A stretch of DNA of 64,000 nt from Ziziphus jujuba (lineage: Eukaryota > Streptophyta > Magnoliopsida > Rosales > Rhamnaceae). The DNA is taken from positions 22,814,001 to 22,878,000 of the forward strand of contig NC_083384.1 of the NCBI RefSeq assembly GCF_031755915.1. Direction: 5' to 3'. The position numbers and the translations under genes are program-made. A model generated the notes under the pieces. That model was not told the origin of the DNA and did no database searches. It worked only from the letters and a program-made list of their open reading frames with translations. The stretch's first letter is position 1. Each line of letters begins with the position of its first letter. Positions 1-11,352 of the stretch are shown one piece after another.

Positions 1-227
1 AGCTTGCCAGGTCCATTTCCGCCTTCGTAGCTTGGATACACAAGACGGGCTTTGGATCTTCGAGTATTCTCATGCCCTGTAGAGATTGAATAACTCCTTA
101 GATGAAGCTAACCAGATTGTCCTTAAATTTCTTAGCTCATGCCCTAGTGATTGGTCCTGTCTTCATTTGTAAAGGATCAGCACCCTAGCGGTTTGTCGAT
201 TGTATGGGTACCGGCAAATTCTCATCA
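1..227 (-). repeat. Partial CRM-like LTR (window edge)
   Basis: This antisense stretch matches the right-hand parts of the LTRs at 9002-10112 and 13576-14711 and ends at the same terminal TCATCA (sense TGATGA). Only the 5' (sense) end of the LTR is inside the window. Sequence past 227 is integrase of a different gypsy element, so this copy inserted into that integrase. The duplicated target would start at 228 (TACTG), but the other side is outside the window. Confidence 0.7.
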
Positions 228-231
228 TACT

Positions 232-830
232 GCCTCCATACTAAATGAGAGAAAAAGGAGTTTCTCCTATTGCTATTTATATGGTAGTTTTGTACACTCA
301 TAAAACATTTGGAAGCTCATCTATCCATGTTCCTTTTAGTTTGTCTAGTTTCTTTTTCAAGTTCATCTTGATAATCTTATTGCTTTCCTTAACTTGTCTA
401 TTTGCCAATAAGTGTGCAGGTAATGAATAATAATTCTTAATTCCACACATCGAAATATCTACCTAACCCTCTCATTATCAACCTATTTTTTGTTATTTGT
501 GATTAGGGTATGCAGCACTCCAAATCGACACATGATGTTCTTCCATATGAACCTTGAAGTGTTGGCTTTAGTTATCTTGGACAGTAGAATGGTCCTATTA
601 GTTCAATCCCCCATTGAGCAGATGATCACAATGTTTGTATTGATGTGAGTTTTTATGGGGGTTGTTAAGGAATCTTGGCAAAGCGTTGGCATCTATTACA
701 CTAATTCACATATTGATAGGCATCGTTATGTAAATGGCCAAAAGTAACCTTATCCTATCACCTTCAAAGCCGATGAACCTCCCCCATATGACTACGCTAG
801 CATGGATCTCATTAAGTACAAGCTCCGCTT
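232..830 (-). pseudogene. Integrase remnant (Tat-type gypsy)
   Basis: Minus-strand translation with frameshifts gives GIKNYY, PAHLLANRQVKESNKIIK and TWIDELPNVL, matching the second half of a plant gypsy integrase core, where the consensus has YSSPAHPQANGQVE. The stretch shortly before holds remains of the first catalytic region (GIELIGP-like). Integrase inserts the element's cDNA into the host chromosome; this copy is dead because of stops, frame breaks and truncation by the LTR at 1-227. Confidence 0.75.
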
Positions 831-1254
831 TGCTCAAGCTTAAGCACTATAAGTAGGGCAAATAATATCATATTTTATGGAGAACTTCCTTTATCATGAA
901 ATAATTCGATGCTTGATATTTCACTTTCTTTGTTTCCAACCTCTTTTATGGTAACTCTCCACTTGTAAGATACGCTCATGTTAGGTCCATTCTTGTTGCC
1001 TTTACATTAAGACTTTGAACGTCCTTCTTTTCAATTGGTATATTTGGAGTCCTAAGTACTTTGATAGGAATCATTCTGGCTAGGTTTCTTAGATGTGAAG
1101 ATGCAAGCCTCGCCTAAGAATATGTATATGCATTTGCAACACTCGATATTTGTACCAATTGATATGCCTTAGACTCCCTAATTGACTCCTTGGCTTTCTC
1201 CGGATATAATTTTATTTCATCCTAAGCTTGATATTTGTCCTCCTTTTTCCATAC

Positions 1255-1420
1255 CCCCATTTAAGAATCGCTATAGATGATAATATTTTGTACTCCTACA
1301 GCCTTGGCAAGTCTGGGCAAACAAAGCTTTATACTTCGCTTCATTATTTGATGCCTTTAATCTAAACTGCAATGTATACTCAAAATTCACCTTCCTTGAC
1401 CCTGACATTGTCAAGATTCT
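1255..1420 (-). pseudogene. RNase H remnant (Tat-type gypsy)
   Basis: The minus strand encodes LKASNNEAKYKALFAQ, then after a frame shift VGVQNIIIYSDS followed by a stop. This is the conserved NNEAEYEAL...YSDS block of the plant-type RNase H found in Tat elements. RNase H removes RNA from the RNA-DNA hybrid in reverse transcription. Only the core is readable. Confidence 0.7.
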
Positions 1421-1892
1421 ACATGCTCTTCCTCCATTTCATGAGACCTACCTATCCACATATAAAGTCCACTGCTTTGCTTTCCTTGCTTATTCCTCTT
1501 GTGTTTTCACTTCTCTTTCTTCTTATCCTCTTCCCTCACCTTCAACTATCTGCTTCCTATATTGTCCACTAGATGCTTCACCTGGTTATTTTTTAGTGTA
1601 CTCTTAATTAGAACTTGACCACGAATGTCCTTGTTAAAATCTTGCCCGTAGATGAACTTGTTTAAGTTGGCATTTGGAGTTACCTCAATTAAACCTTCCT
1701 CTGTGGCATTTGTTAACTCATTGATAAAGTTGGCTATTAATTGTGCTCATATAGCCATGTGTGGTCGATATTGAACATTGAATTGACTAAATTCAACCAT
1801 CCATTTGATCAACATTTTTAATAGTCTATCTTGTGTGTAACTTTCTTAAATTGTTGATCTATAGTTACACATATGATATGATCTTGGAAATA

Positions 1893-1978
1893 TTGTCTAA
1901 ACTTCCTTGATGACTCTATCAAAGTTAAAGCTATCTTGTCTAAACTTCCTTGATGACTCTATCAAAGTTAAAGCTATC
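1893..1978. repeat. Tandem duplication, 43-bp unit, two copies
   Basis: The 43 bases from 1893 (TTGTCTAAACTTCC...) are repeated exactly from 1936. The duplication lies between the RNase H and reverse transcriptase remnants of the Tat-type element and is a local rearrangement in dead sequence. Confidence 0.9.
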
Positions 1979-2059
1979 TTCTCAATAGAGGGTATTAGTT
2001 GTCTGCTAATATAATACACTGGATATTGCTTACCATCTTTTTCTCATACTAGCACCAAA

Positions 2060-4266
2060 GTAAGAGCTCTTTATGATATTGACAAATACAAATAAAGGTT
2101 CTCCTATCCTTTGGTTTTAATTGTAAAGATGGATCGCTAAAGTACTCGTTTAGCTTCTAAAATGCTACTTCACTCTCCATCATCCATAAAAATTCCTTGT
2201 TTCTTTTGAGAGCTTTAAAAAATGGAAGGCATTTATATATTTCCTTGGATACAAATCGATTTAAAGCCTTTTCATGCTCAATAAGTCTTTCATCCTCCTT
2301 AACTTTAGTCAGCTTTTCATCTTCAATGTTGCTTAATATTTTTAAAATTTGCCTCAATTTCACAATAATTCATCAAAAATCCCAAGAATTTTCTTGAGCC
2401 TCAAAAAGCATACTTTTTTAGGTTCAATTTCATCTGGTGTTTCCTTTCTTTTTTACTATCTCCCTAAGTGTTCAAGTGATCTTCCTCCTTTAGGCTTTTT
2501 ACAAGCATGTCATCTATGTACACTTTTATTGTTTTTCTTGTAGATTCTTAAAAAAAAAAAAAATTATTCATTAACCTCTGGTAAGTAGCCTTTGCATTTT
2601 TAAGGCCATATTACTTTGTAAAAATAAAGCCTTTTATTTGTCACAAAAGCCATTTTCTCCCTACTTCTAGATGCATCATTATGTAGATGTAATTCGAGTA
2701 GTATGCATCCAAAAAGTGTTGGGGTGAGAAGGTTATGACCAAGAGCAAGCTAGCTTGAAGTGTTAGCAACAAGCAAGCTTTTGGTGATGCTCTTGGGAAT
2801 GGTTGTGTGTGAGTTGTGTTTTTAGGTTTTGGTTATGGTGTTTTCTGGTTTTTAGGGTTCCTAGAGTGTTCTAAGGTGTTGAAGAAGAGATAAGAAGAAG
2901 GGGACCACGTTACTTTTGAAAAATGAGGCTTGGATCTATAGCCATTTCATTCATTTTGCAATATAAGCTTGAAATTACAACTAGTTCACACATGCCAAGC
3001 ATGTGAGCTTACAAAATGAGTAAAGTATTTGAAATTTAAAAAGTAAAATGGTCAACACCTAACTTTTCATACACAAAAGAGGTCAAAAACAGCTGCAACA
3101 TGTCTATTCCAAATATAGTAAAAAGTGGCACATGGTTTGAACTAAGTTCCTATTGTTTAACTAGTTTGGGTAAACAACCAAACTAGCTTCACCTACTTAG
3201 TTTCCCTTTGTATCTGCCTATGAAACTTGGTTTGAAGCATCCTTGGTCATCAATAAATATTGTTCCAAGAGCTAGGAATGTTCTGGAACCGGATCATGAG
3301 CCAAACAGCTCCAAAACTGACCCATACTCTGCATACTGGGCCCATCAGATACAGCAAACTGTTTGGAATAGAAAATGGACTTTCCCATGTCATTGGGACC
3401 TGAAATTTGAACCATAGTCTTCTATATATGTCTGTAGACATTCCTCAAAATTTCAGCCCAAAAATCCATTTGCAACCTGAGATATAAGATAAATAGTAGA
3501 ACTATGTTGCTGGAAATTATGAATCCAGCACCATAGGCATTTCAAGCATAACATTCCTACTCTTTTGTGCATAATTTTGCCTATACTTTTGTATACATAA
3601 CTTAGGCACAAAACATTATCAAAATATACCTTGCATAAATTAAAACATACAAAAAAAAAAATATAAACTCATAAAAGGAAATGATTTGATACCAAGGTGT
3701 GCATGCTAGCCGGTGACATGCACCATCAAGTGGCAAAATTGCCACACTTCAACAAAAAGTGGAGTCACCGATGTCTAGCACTTGCATCAACTAGCTGGTT
3801 AAGTTTTGGAAGTGGAAATTTATCCATCGAACATTGCCTTATTTAATTCTATGAATTCTGCACATGAAAGTCACTGTTTATTTGCCTTATTCACCTACAT
3901 CAAATTTAACACCCAATTAGGATATCAAACTTCTTCGATGAAACCTACCTCAAGAAGTTTATCTATCTCCATTTTTAATGCCTCACTTTTTTACACATAG
4001 AACACACTTCATTTTGCCTTACCAGATGATAGTTTGGATCTAAGTCCAAACGATCAACCAAGAAACAAACGATGAACCAAGAATGATGGGTTTATCCCTG
4101 GCATATCTGCATGTGTCCAAGCATAAATATTCTTGTTCTTACATAAAAATTTAGTGAGTTGTTCTTTTTGCTCATGCATCATTGTGGATCCAATACTTGC
4201 TATTTTACTTAGATCTAATGGCCATAAGTTGATCAGTTCCAAAACTTCAGTTCGCTCTTCCCCCAT
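2060..4266 (-). pseudogene. Reverse transcriptase remnant, split by an LTR insertion
   Basis: From the right, 4266-4054 encodes the linker MHEQKEQLTKFL...MPGINPS that precedes reverse transcriptase in Tat elements. Around 3800-3755 reads LNQLVDASARH. After the insertion at 2717-3754 the frame resumes with LDAYYSNY, then YGLKNAKATYQRLMN, and the catalytic YIDDMLVK at about 2497-2526 on the minus strand. The catalytic aspartates DD are still present. Numerous stops and frameshifts make it non-functional. Reverse transcriptase would copy the element's RNA into cDNA. Confidence 0.85.
2717..3754. mobile_element. Solo LTR-like insertion with AAAAG target duplication
   Basis: The 1038-bp block starts TGTTGGGGTG and ends CACTTCAACA, so it has the TG...CA ends and short TGTTG/CAACA inverted ends of an LTR. 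It is bordered by AAAAG at 2712-2716 and 3755-3759, a perfect 5-bp duplication. Removing it with one duplication restores the reverse transcriptase reading across the site. No internal coding region was recognised, so a solo LTR left by LTR-LTR recombination is the simplest reading. A TTGATACCAA motif at about 3688 resembles a primer-binding site, so a small non-autonomous element is the alternative. Confidence 0.8.
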
Positions 4267-4639
4267 CCATTATCCCTCTTTTAGAGTTATCTTCAACCTT
4301 TTCAGCTTTATGGTTCTGTTCCTACTTAAACCCTCAATGCTTTTTACGATCAACTTTGTCGTATGACTCTACCTCGGATCCTCGATGCTTTTTCCTTTCA
4401 ACTACATGGTCATGCCTAAGTCTTCAATGCTTTTTCCTTTCAACTCCATGGTCATGCTTAAACTCAGATTCCATCATTCTCAATTTTATGGTCAAACTCC
4501 AACACCTATCATTCTTAATTTTGTTGTCCAAATTAAAATTAGACCTTGAATCTACTCTATTTCCAATCACACCTTCTCCTTCATCCTTGACTTCCTTGAT
4601 TTCTATTAATTCAAATCCTATGGAAGATTCCCTATCATC

Positions 4640-4890
4640 ACCATTATGTAACATTATCTAGCTTCATATTGGTCCTCCCTAATAACTCTGATTCCTAAGC
4701 TAGTTGGAAATTTCATGTGTAAAGGTAGCTTGATTCCATGGCTCATAATTGGTATAATGGGGATGCCTATGATTGCATTCTTAGTCCTTGGAAAATCAAT
4801 AATAAAGAATGTGGATATAATGGTCTTTTGATTTGGGTGACACTTGTGGTGATTGACAAGTGTATGGTTCATTTTAGGGCTATGCTCTTG
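4640..4890 (-). pseudogene. Aspartic protease-region remnant (Tat-type gypsy)
   Basis: The minus-strand frame at 4872-4654 contains IIDFPRTKNAIIGIP and KFPTSLGIRVIREDQYEAR. These match the block after the protease core in plant Tat elements, usually written YPSAYNAILGRP...KFPT...GDQ..AR. The catalytic DSG-type region farther right could not be read with certainty. The protease would cut the gag-pol polyprotein. Confidence 0.65.
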
Positions 4891-5384
4891 CCTATAAAAT
4901 CCAGCAGTGGTGTTTTAATAAGCTTAAGCATTTCCCTTCTCAACCTTTGATTATCGAAAGTCTATGCATATAGTATAGTGATGGAAATTTCATTGTTCAC
5001 ATGCATTCTTCATATTTTATTGTTAGAAATCTGTAACATAATCATCAAAGCATGATCATATGGATGATGAATTTCCTAGCTTTTTCTTCTGTAAAAGTTA
5101 TCATGCAAGGTTCCTCTTATTGATCTTTCCCTGACTTTATCATCTAGTTTACTTGGTGATATTGTTCTCTATTCTCAACATTGCGGGCATACCTTTTCTA
5201 TGCTCAGTTTGAATCCACTCTTAGCAAATTTCCTCTAATTATCATTCTTGTCTCTAGAATTGCTATCGGTGCTTAATCAAGTGAAGATGCTTAAGTTTGA
5301 TCATCAATTTATGCTTCTTGTTGAAGGGGTGGCATCAGTCTTGATTGATCCCTTCTATTGGCAATAAAATTCTTGAGCAATATG

Positions 5385-5480
5385 CTTTGAATCAATGCTT
5401 TTATCTCTTCTTTTAACTCAAAAAAATATTTAGTATCATGCCTATGGTCTTGGTGCAAATGCAATGCATATGTTTGTTTC
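5385..5480 (-). pseudogene. Gag C-terminal remnant (Tat-type gypsy)
   Basis: The minus strand reads YALHLHQDHRHDTKYFFEL followed by KEEIKALI, matching the gag block C.FHRDHGHDTEEC.QLKEEIEALI of plant Tat elements. Gag is the RNA-packaging shell protein. I could not follow gag upstream of about 5550, where the sequence changes character. Confidence 0.6.
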
Positions 5481-5799
5481 GCATCTCTATAGGGGTTCTT
5501 AATGATAGTGGCCTCTTGAGTAAATTAATATTCTCTTTTTGCACCAACACTTCCACAGCAACTTCAAAGAGGTGAACTCCTTAAGATGACTCCTTGCTAA
5601 CCTCCGGTGCATAAAATCATTTCGAGGTGAATTCGATCTTGGAATTATCCTATATTCATTCCTTCTCCTTCTTCATCTATAAGTTTTTGTGGCTTTCTCC
5701 AATATCAAGTTTTTGAGCATTTACCAAATCCTTAACAACATTGTATTTTTGTGCCCGATAATCATATTATCCATTGGGTTAAGAATTCACACTTAGATG

Positions 5800-7000
5800 A
5801 TGATGAAGGCAATCCAAATCCTTGAGTTATAGGGCATGCTTCACAATTAGAGATAAATGTTGACAATTTTACTACTGAAAAATTTATGAGCAGTGATAGA
5901 GGAAGTAGTAATTCATTTGAAGAGTGGTAAGAACAATTGAGTATGAGGATGAAGACAATTTAGTCCGAATTTAAAAACAATTGATGGTGGTTATGCTCAA
6001 CCAAATGAGTATGAGGATGAAGATGATGATGATGATGATGTTGTTGATCTTAATGACAATGATGATGATGGAGGTAATGGTTATGGTAGCAATGGAGGAG
6101 GAGGATATAATATAATTAGAGGTGGGGTGGAACATATTATCGAGAACCAAGCCAATAACCATTAAGCCTATTTACTGGTGAAGATCGATACACACATGCC
6201 ACATAGGATTTTGATCGTGAGACTCAAACAGCATGCACTGGTTCAAGAAGACACTATGAAATTTTCATGATGAATCAACTTGATGAAGATTATCTTTCTA
6301 ACTTTTTGGATGCAACAAGTTTAAGTACACAAGTTAGTTCTCAATATGAAAATTCTGAGATTCCAATTGCATATCCAATTGGTTAAATGAGATCATACAG
6401 TCCTCAAAATGATTACGATGTTGGCATCTTTAGTTATCTCATGTCTTAAAATGAATGCTATACTCCTCCTTGGATAAATCCAGATTACCCTCTACTTGGA
6501 TATTTTGTTGGAATTGATAGAGAGAGATATGCTTGGCATATCCACAATTATATGAAAAAATTCTCTAATATAATGATTTGGAATGCCTATTGTTAAACTC
6601 ACAAAACATTTGGATATGATCATCAATTTGAAACATCAAAGAGTTCTTTTTTATATTGATGATGTATATGAATTATATTTAAGAATTTCATGTATTATAG
6701 TATTATTTATTAAATTTTCTATACTTTGGTGCTAACAAATATTGTATTTTCTTTACTTATAATAATTTTTAATATTTGTGGACTATTTTATTATGATTGT
6801 ATTCTAATTATTGTATTTTTTGACATTATTTTACTACATTAATTATTTCATATGCAAAAATCTATATTATAAAGTAAATATTTATAGTTTCCGTAATTTT
6901 GTCTACATTTTCATCGATATTGATATTTCCATCGATATTTCCACAAAATCATACCCTTGACATTTCTGTTGATACCGATATTTTCATCATTGGTTGTACA
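5800..7000 (+). pseudogene. Possible hAT-like transposase tail and 3' terminus
   Basis: Broken plus-strand frames give an acidic, glycine-rich stretch (GAT-repeat-encoded Asp run at about 6023-6040, then GGNGYGSNGGGGYN), followed by MNQLDEDYLSNFLDATSL and later GIDRERYAWHIHNY. This resembles the C-terminal tail of hAT-related proteins in plants, but no dimerisation domain is visible. Near 6910-6990, repeats of the form CATCGATATT occur, as seen near ends of some plant transposons. The family call is tentative; the low-complexity acid tail could belong to another transposon protein. Confidence 0.35.
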
Positions 7001-7106
7001 TTCCTTTAAATTGTTAAAATTTTGATTAAAAATAATGTAAGAGCCAATAATATACTAAACATTGAAATTTAAGGAATAAAAATGCCTAAAAAAAAAGTCA
7101 GGAACC

Positions 7107-7535
7107 TGATGGGGTTCCACCTTTCCCATGCAACCTTATGCATGAAATCCACGCAACTCATGCATGGAATTAAGTCACCCATTTTTACCATGCACTCCAT
7201 GAGGGAAAACTATTATGAATATAGGTGTTGTGGTTATAGGGGTAATGTCAGCTACTACGTGTAGTTTTTTTATGTTGCTACTGTCAATTACAATGTAGTT
7301 ATTTTATGTGGCTCTATATTCACATTCATAGCGGGGTCTTATAAATATGCGTATGTATATAAATATCCATCTAGTGACTATAACGGAGGTTATGATGAAT
7401 GAAAGTTAACTTCCCTCCTCTCTACTTCTCAACTTCTATTCTTTACCTCTCAATCTCTCTCTACTATATTTTACTCTGTTTCTCACTACCCAAAATAAGG
7501 ACATCTATCACTTACTCAGACAGAGGCACCTATCA
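7107..7535 (+). repeat. 5' LTR of the Reina-like element
   Basis: It starts TGATGGGG and ends CACCTATCA, and is clearly homologous to 16687-17126. It contains a TATAAATA-like string near 7339 and a CT-rich stretch near 7430-7480 that recurs in the other LTR. It would supply the element's promoter. Confidence 0.9.
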
Positions 7536-7537
7536 TT

Positions 7538-7550
7538 TAGTATTAGAGCC
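7538..7550 (+). other. Primer-binding site (initiator tRNA-Met type)
   Basis: TAGTATTAGAGCC lies 2 bases after the 5' LTR and differs at two sites from TGGTATCAGAGCC, the usual complement of the 3' end of plant initiator tRNA-Met used to prime reverse transcription. Confidence 0.75.
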
Positions 7551-8180
7551 ATGGATACGAGGGGAAAGTCTAATGTGGAATTTCGAGTTGAAGTCTAAGG
7601 AAGCTTTAGCCAGGTATGATGTTACTTTGTAAACTATCTTGACTGAACTGTAGACCTTACGTGTTCAACAATCTCAACTATAGAAAGAACAGGAGATCAA
7701 CTCTTTCTTTCAAGGCGAGTCATCACATCATCCACAAAGTTCTAGAGGAGTGGCGGAATCGATAATGTAATAATTGGAGGGAACACAAACCAAGCTTAAA
7801 CTTTCTTTTCCATGATTCGATGGAGAAAATCCCAATGGGTGGATTTACAAATGTGAGCAATATTTTAAATTTAAAGGTGTAGAACTTTCATAGCAAGTGC
7901 AGTTGGTCTCTTTTCATTTGGAAGGAATGGTCTTTCAATGGTACTGGTGGCTGAGCAAATTTATGGGCCCTCTCACATGGCCAGAATTCATGCGAGCAAT
8001 GTTGCAATGGTTTAAACTAATGAAATATAAGGTATTTAGTGGGATGTTTCATATTAGGATTATGGGATGACATTCGCTTGGATGTCCAGATCAAGCAACC
8101 TTGAACTCTGATAGATGCCATAGGGGGAACTAGATTGGTTAAAGAACATAATCGATTACTAAAGGAACGAACTGTGCTCC
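7551..8180 (+). pseudogene. Gag remnant of the Reina-like element
   Basis: Broken frames give NPNGWIYKCEQYFKFKGVE-like and VQLVSFHLEGMVFQWYWW-like blocks, then GPLTWPEFMRAMLQWF, the retrotransposon-gag domain pattern in chromoviruses. It is followed by DDIRLDVQIKQP...LIDAIG...LVKEHN, the usual C-terminal part of that domain. Multiple stops. The zinc knuckle expected after it is absent. Confidence 0.8.
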
Positions 8181-8259
8181 CACGGCAGCGAGGATTTGGA
8201 TAAATTCCAAAAGGTTTTGAGGAACTAACTGGGTTATCATCAAAATGGGCCCAAGATCA

Positions 8260-9001
8260 TGGCATACCATTCTAGTCCAATCAACCACCAATTAGTATAA
8301 GGCCATACCAATATCCTTACTATCAAAAAGCTGAGATAGAATGACAAGTAAAGGAGTTCCTAGAAGCTGGAATCATTCGGCTAAGTATCGGTCATTATTC
8401 TTCACCAGGTTACTTGTCAAAAAAGTATATGAAAGTTGGAGGTTCTGTATGGATTCTAGGGCTCTCAACAAAATTACAATCAAAGATAAATACCCCATTC
8501 CAATCATTAACAAACTCCTCCATGAACTTAATGGAGCCTAATATTTGACTAAATTGGATTTAGGCTCGGGGTACCATCATACAAGTCAGGGATGAAGACG
8601 TGCATAAAATAACTGTCAAAATCCATGAAGGACATTATAAGTTTGTTGTGATGCCTTTCAGACTCACCAATGCACCTGCCACCTTTTAAGAACTTATGAA
8701 TGATATCTTTAGAACATATTTCATAAGTTTATACTAGTTTTCTTTGATGATATATGATATATAGCAAAACATGGCTTAATCATCTCAATCACCTTTAGGA
8801 AGCACTCACAATTTTATCTACTAACCACTTGTTTACTGAGACGTCCAAATATTAGTTTGGAGTCATGTAGATAGATTATTTAGGATATATCATCTCCAGA
8901 GAGGAAGTAAGTGTAAACCAAGCAAAATTACAAGCAATCTAAGATTGGTCTACCCCAACTATTCAAAAAGGGGTACGAGAATTCCTTAGATTGGTGGCCT
9001 A
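8260..9001 (+). pseudogene. Reverse transcriptase remnant, left part of split element
   Basis: Readable blocks in order: [53 protein letters not shown]-like, MPFRLTNAPATF, the catalytic VFFDDI at about 8737-8754 and EVSVNQAKLQAI. It stops near 9001 at EFLRLVA, where the CRM-like element is inserted; the frame resumes at 14717 with HKFIGGF. This left half should be read together with 14717-15200. Confidence 0.85.
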
Positions 9002-10112
9002 TGATACGCACCTAGGTCGACTCGAGCCTAAACCTGTATTATATTAGCTCAGATCTCAATTAAGTTCAAGTTCTTATGGAAAAACCTTAAACCCTAATCA
9101 ACCTATGATTAACCTTGGTATAATAACGATGCCACAATACGTTATGGAAGTCCTATTAATAAGTTTAAACTAAAACACTCACTCTCTACTGGTGTTTTAG
9201 GTATTCAAAGATAACAAAGAGAATTCTATGTCACAATTAATTTTTTGAATATTATTGAAGGTGCATTTTTCCTAAAAAATAAGCCCTTAAATAGACTAGA
9301 GTCACAAACAATAAACCCTTAAAATTTAGGTTAAAACCGGCCACCAAAGAGAAAAGGAAACATATTGGCCGATTCTCACACTACTTTCCTAAACTAATTT
9401 GTATTAATTAATTCCTTTATTTTGAATTAGGAATTAATTAATTTACAATGAAAATAATAAAATAATAACTTTCTTAAGTTTATTTTTCCAAAATAAATAA
9501 AAGCTAGTTTCCTAAAACAAAAGACAATGTTCAAATTAGGAAACTAGTTGATCAGTTTGACAACTAAACTAACTTTGACCAATCTCTAGCTTGTTTGAGC
9601 TCCAAATCAGTTTCCATATGCCATGTAGGATGCCAAATATGATTAATAATGATTCCCACACATTTTCCCTTGATTGAAATAAGTTAAACTTGCTTGAACA
9701 AGAAGAAAAGTCAAAGTCAACGGCTAAACAGCACATTTTCGGACAAATTGAGATGTTGTCCCTACAAGCTGGTTTTAGATGCTTTTGATTATAATTTGAC
9801 ATGATTCTATGGCCTCTTAGCGATATCCATTGAAGAAGTGTAGGATCCATTCATTGCTGCCCAGAGTCTATATTTGCACTAAATTAGTTATCCAGATCCG
9901 TAACGGCTTCCACCATTTGAATGCTTAAAACAGGCTTTATATCTTAGAGTATTGACAAGCATTTTTGAGAATTAATTACTCTTTGCATAAAAGCAGTCAG
10001 GTTGTCCTTAAATGTCTTGACTTGAGCTCTAGTGATAGGCTCGGTCTTCATTTGTATCGGGTCAGCATCCCAGCGGGTTGTCGGTTGTGCAGGCACAGGT
10101 GGATTTTCATCA
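9002..10112 (-). repeat. 3' LTR of CRM-like copy A
   Basis: Plus-strand ends TGATACGC and TTCATCA, i.e. sense TGATGAA...GCGTATCA. It is homologous over its full length to 13576-14711 and 39495-40613. The ends were set by the polypurine tract on the right and by the chromovirus sequence that resumes past 14711. Confidence 0.9.
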
Positions 10113-10125
10113 TTCCCCTCCTCTT
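10113..10125 (-). other. Polypurine tract of CRM-like copy A
   Basis: Sense AAGAGGAGGGGAA lies immediately before the sense LTR start TGATGA. The identical purine run precedes the LTR at 39495. It is the expected primer for plus-strand DNA synthesis and falls inside the coding frame. Confidence 0.85.
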
Positions 10126-10440
10126 AAAAAGGATTTGCCCTCAAATCAAAATCATCACCTGTAGCAAAAGGAGATAATTCAGCAACATTAAATGTAGCAC
10201 TAACATTATACTCAACCGGTAAATCAAGTTTGTAAGCATTTTCATTAATACACTCTAAAACTTGAAAGGCTCCATCTCCACGCGCAAAAGCTTGGACTTC
10301 CTTTTTTCGGAAAATCTCTCTTTTAAATGTAACCAGATGCAATCTTCTGGGTCAAATGCTATCACAAAAAATCCTAAAAATACCAATTTATCTTTACGGA
10401 AATCACACCTTTTAAAGTTAGCAAATAATCTCTCCTAAAT
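10126..10440 (-). pseudogene. RT sliver fused to integrase C-terminal domain (copy A)
   Basis: Minus-strand reading begins with ERLFANFKRCDFRKDKLVF, the block just after the YxDD motif of gypsy reverse transcriptase. It then passes within a few codons into CIWLHLKERF-like sequence and GDGAFQVLECINENAYKLDL, the integrase C-terminal domain. The RNase H and integrase zinc-finger and catalytic domains that should lie between are gone. The longest open part (10342-10124) ends with GDDFDLRANPF and continues through the polypurine tract into the LTR. The same fusion occurs at 39150-39495. Confidence 0.85.
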
Positions 10441-10849
10441 TTTCAAATTCCCACCAAGTAAAGCTCTCAACAATGCAGATAAAGTTCTATATAACAAAAG
10501 TATCTTTAAATAAGCATCTTTATAAATCATGACCAGCAATGGTTTCTTACTCAAAATGGCTTTATTAGCATCCCAAAACTAAGATAGAAATTTTTATTTT
10601 TCCTCTCTTTTCTTTCTTTTTCTCTCACTCACGGATTCCACTACTTTCATCTCACTCTCGGCTTTAGCTTTGTTTTTTCTACTCAATTTGGGTTTTAGAA
10701 TACTAACCTCATTGGTCTTGTTTGGTCTTGCCCTCTTGGATTGGAGTTGAAGCCATGGGTGCCACACTAATTCTTTCTTTGAGCTTTTCAGCCTCCCTCC
10801 TTTATTGCATTTAAAGTTGATCTCTAAATACCTCCTTTGAAGTTAGTGG

Positions 10850-11250
10850 CTCTAGCTTGACCTTTTTCCCTTTAAATTTAAATACAATGGAATTCTCTTT
10901 CCCATAATGTATGGCATCCTTATCAAATTTTCATGGCCTACCCAATAAAATATGACCCACATGCATAGGAACAACATCACACAATACAATATCCACATAT
11001 TTATCAATGCTGAATTTTATGTTGGCTTGCTTGTTTACTTTCATCTCTCCACTATCATTAAGCCATTATAATCTATATGGTTCTGGATGTTTAATGGTTG
11101 CTAACCTTAATTTTTCAACTATCAAAATACTAATTACATTTGTACAACTGCCATTATCAACTATCATACTACAAATGTTACCTTAAATTTCACATCGAGT
11201 GTGGAAGATGTTCTCTCTTCGAATTTGATCCTTATCTTTATACACGATCA
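10850..11250 (-). pseudogene. Aspartic protease remnant (copy A)
   Basis: Minus-strand translation gives NIFHTRCEI, then ICSMIVDNGSCTNVIS, VEKLRLATIKHPEPYRL and VLCDVVPMHVGHILLGRP-like text, which is the retropepsin region of plant chromoviruses (consensus IIDGGSC). The active-site triplet reads D-N-G here. It carries stops. The enzyme would process the gag-pol polyprotein. Confidence 0.8.
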
Positions 11251-11352
11251 AGACTCTCCTACTCACCAAGCTCAATTTAGCCCTAAATGCCTTGACAGTT
11301 TTGGATTCCTCAAGTTCTTCACCTCCAACTTCTTCACCATTAATTTCGGTTT

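Larger units (their letters stand above)
232..5480 (-). mobile_element. Degenerate Tat-type Ty3/gypsy retrotransposon
   Basis: Read on the minus strand, gag, protease, reverse transcriptase, RNase H and integrase remnants follow in the order expected of Ty3/gypsy elements, from about 5480 down to 232. Motifs such as HRDHGHDT in gag, YIDDMLVK in reverse transcriptase and ELPNVL near the integrase end are those of the plant Athila/Tat branch, most like Tat. All frames carry many stops and frameshifts. The 3' end and 3' LTR lie left of the window, no 5' LTR was recognised on the right, and a CRM-like LTR and a solo LTR are inserted in it. Confidence 0.8.

Noticed and set aside
6020..6100. Acidic Asp-repeat protein as an expressed gene
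   Set aside because: The frame is short, interrupted by stops on both sides and dominated by a GAT microsatellite.
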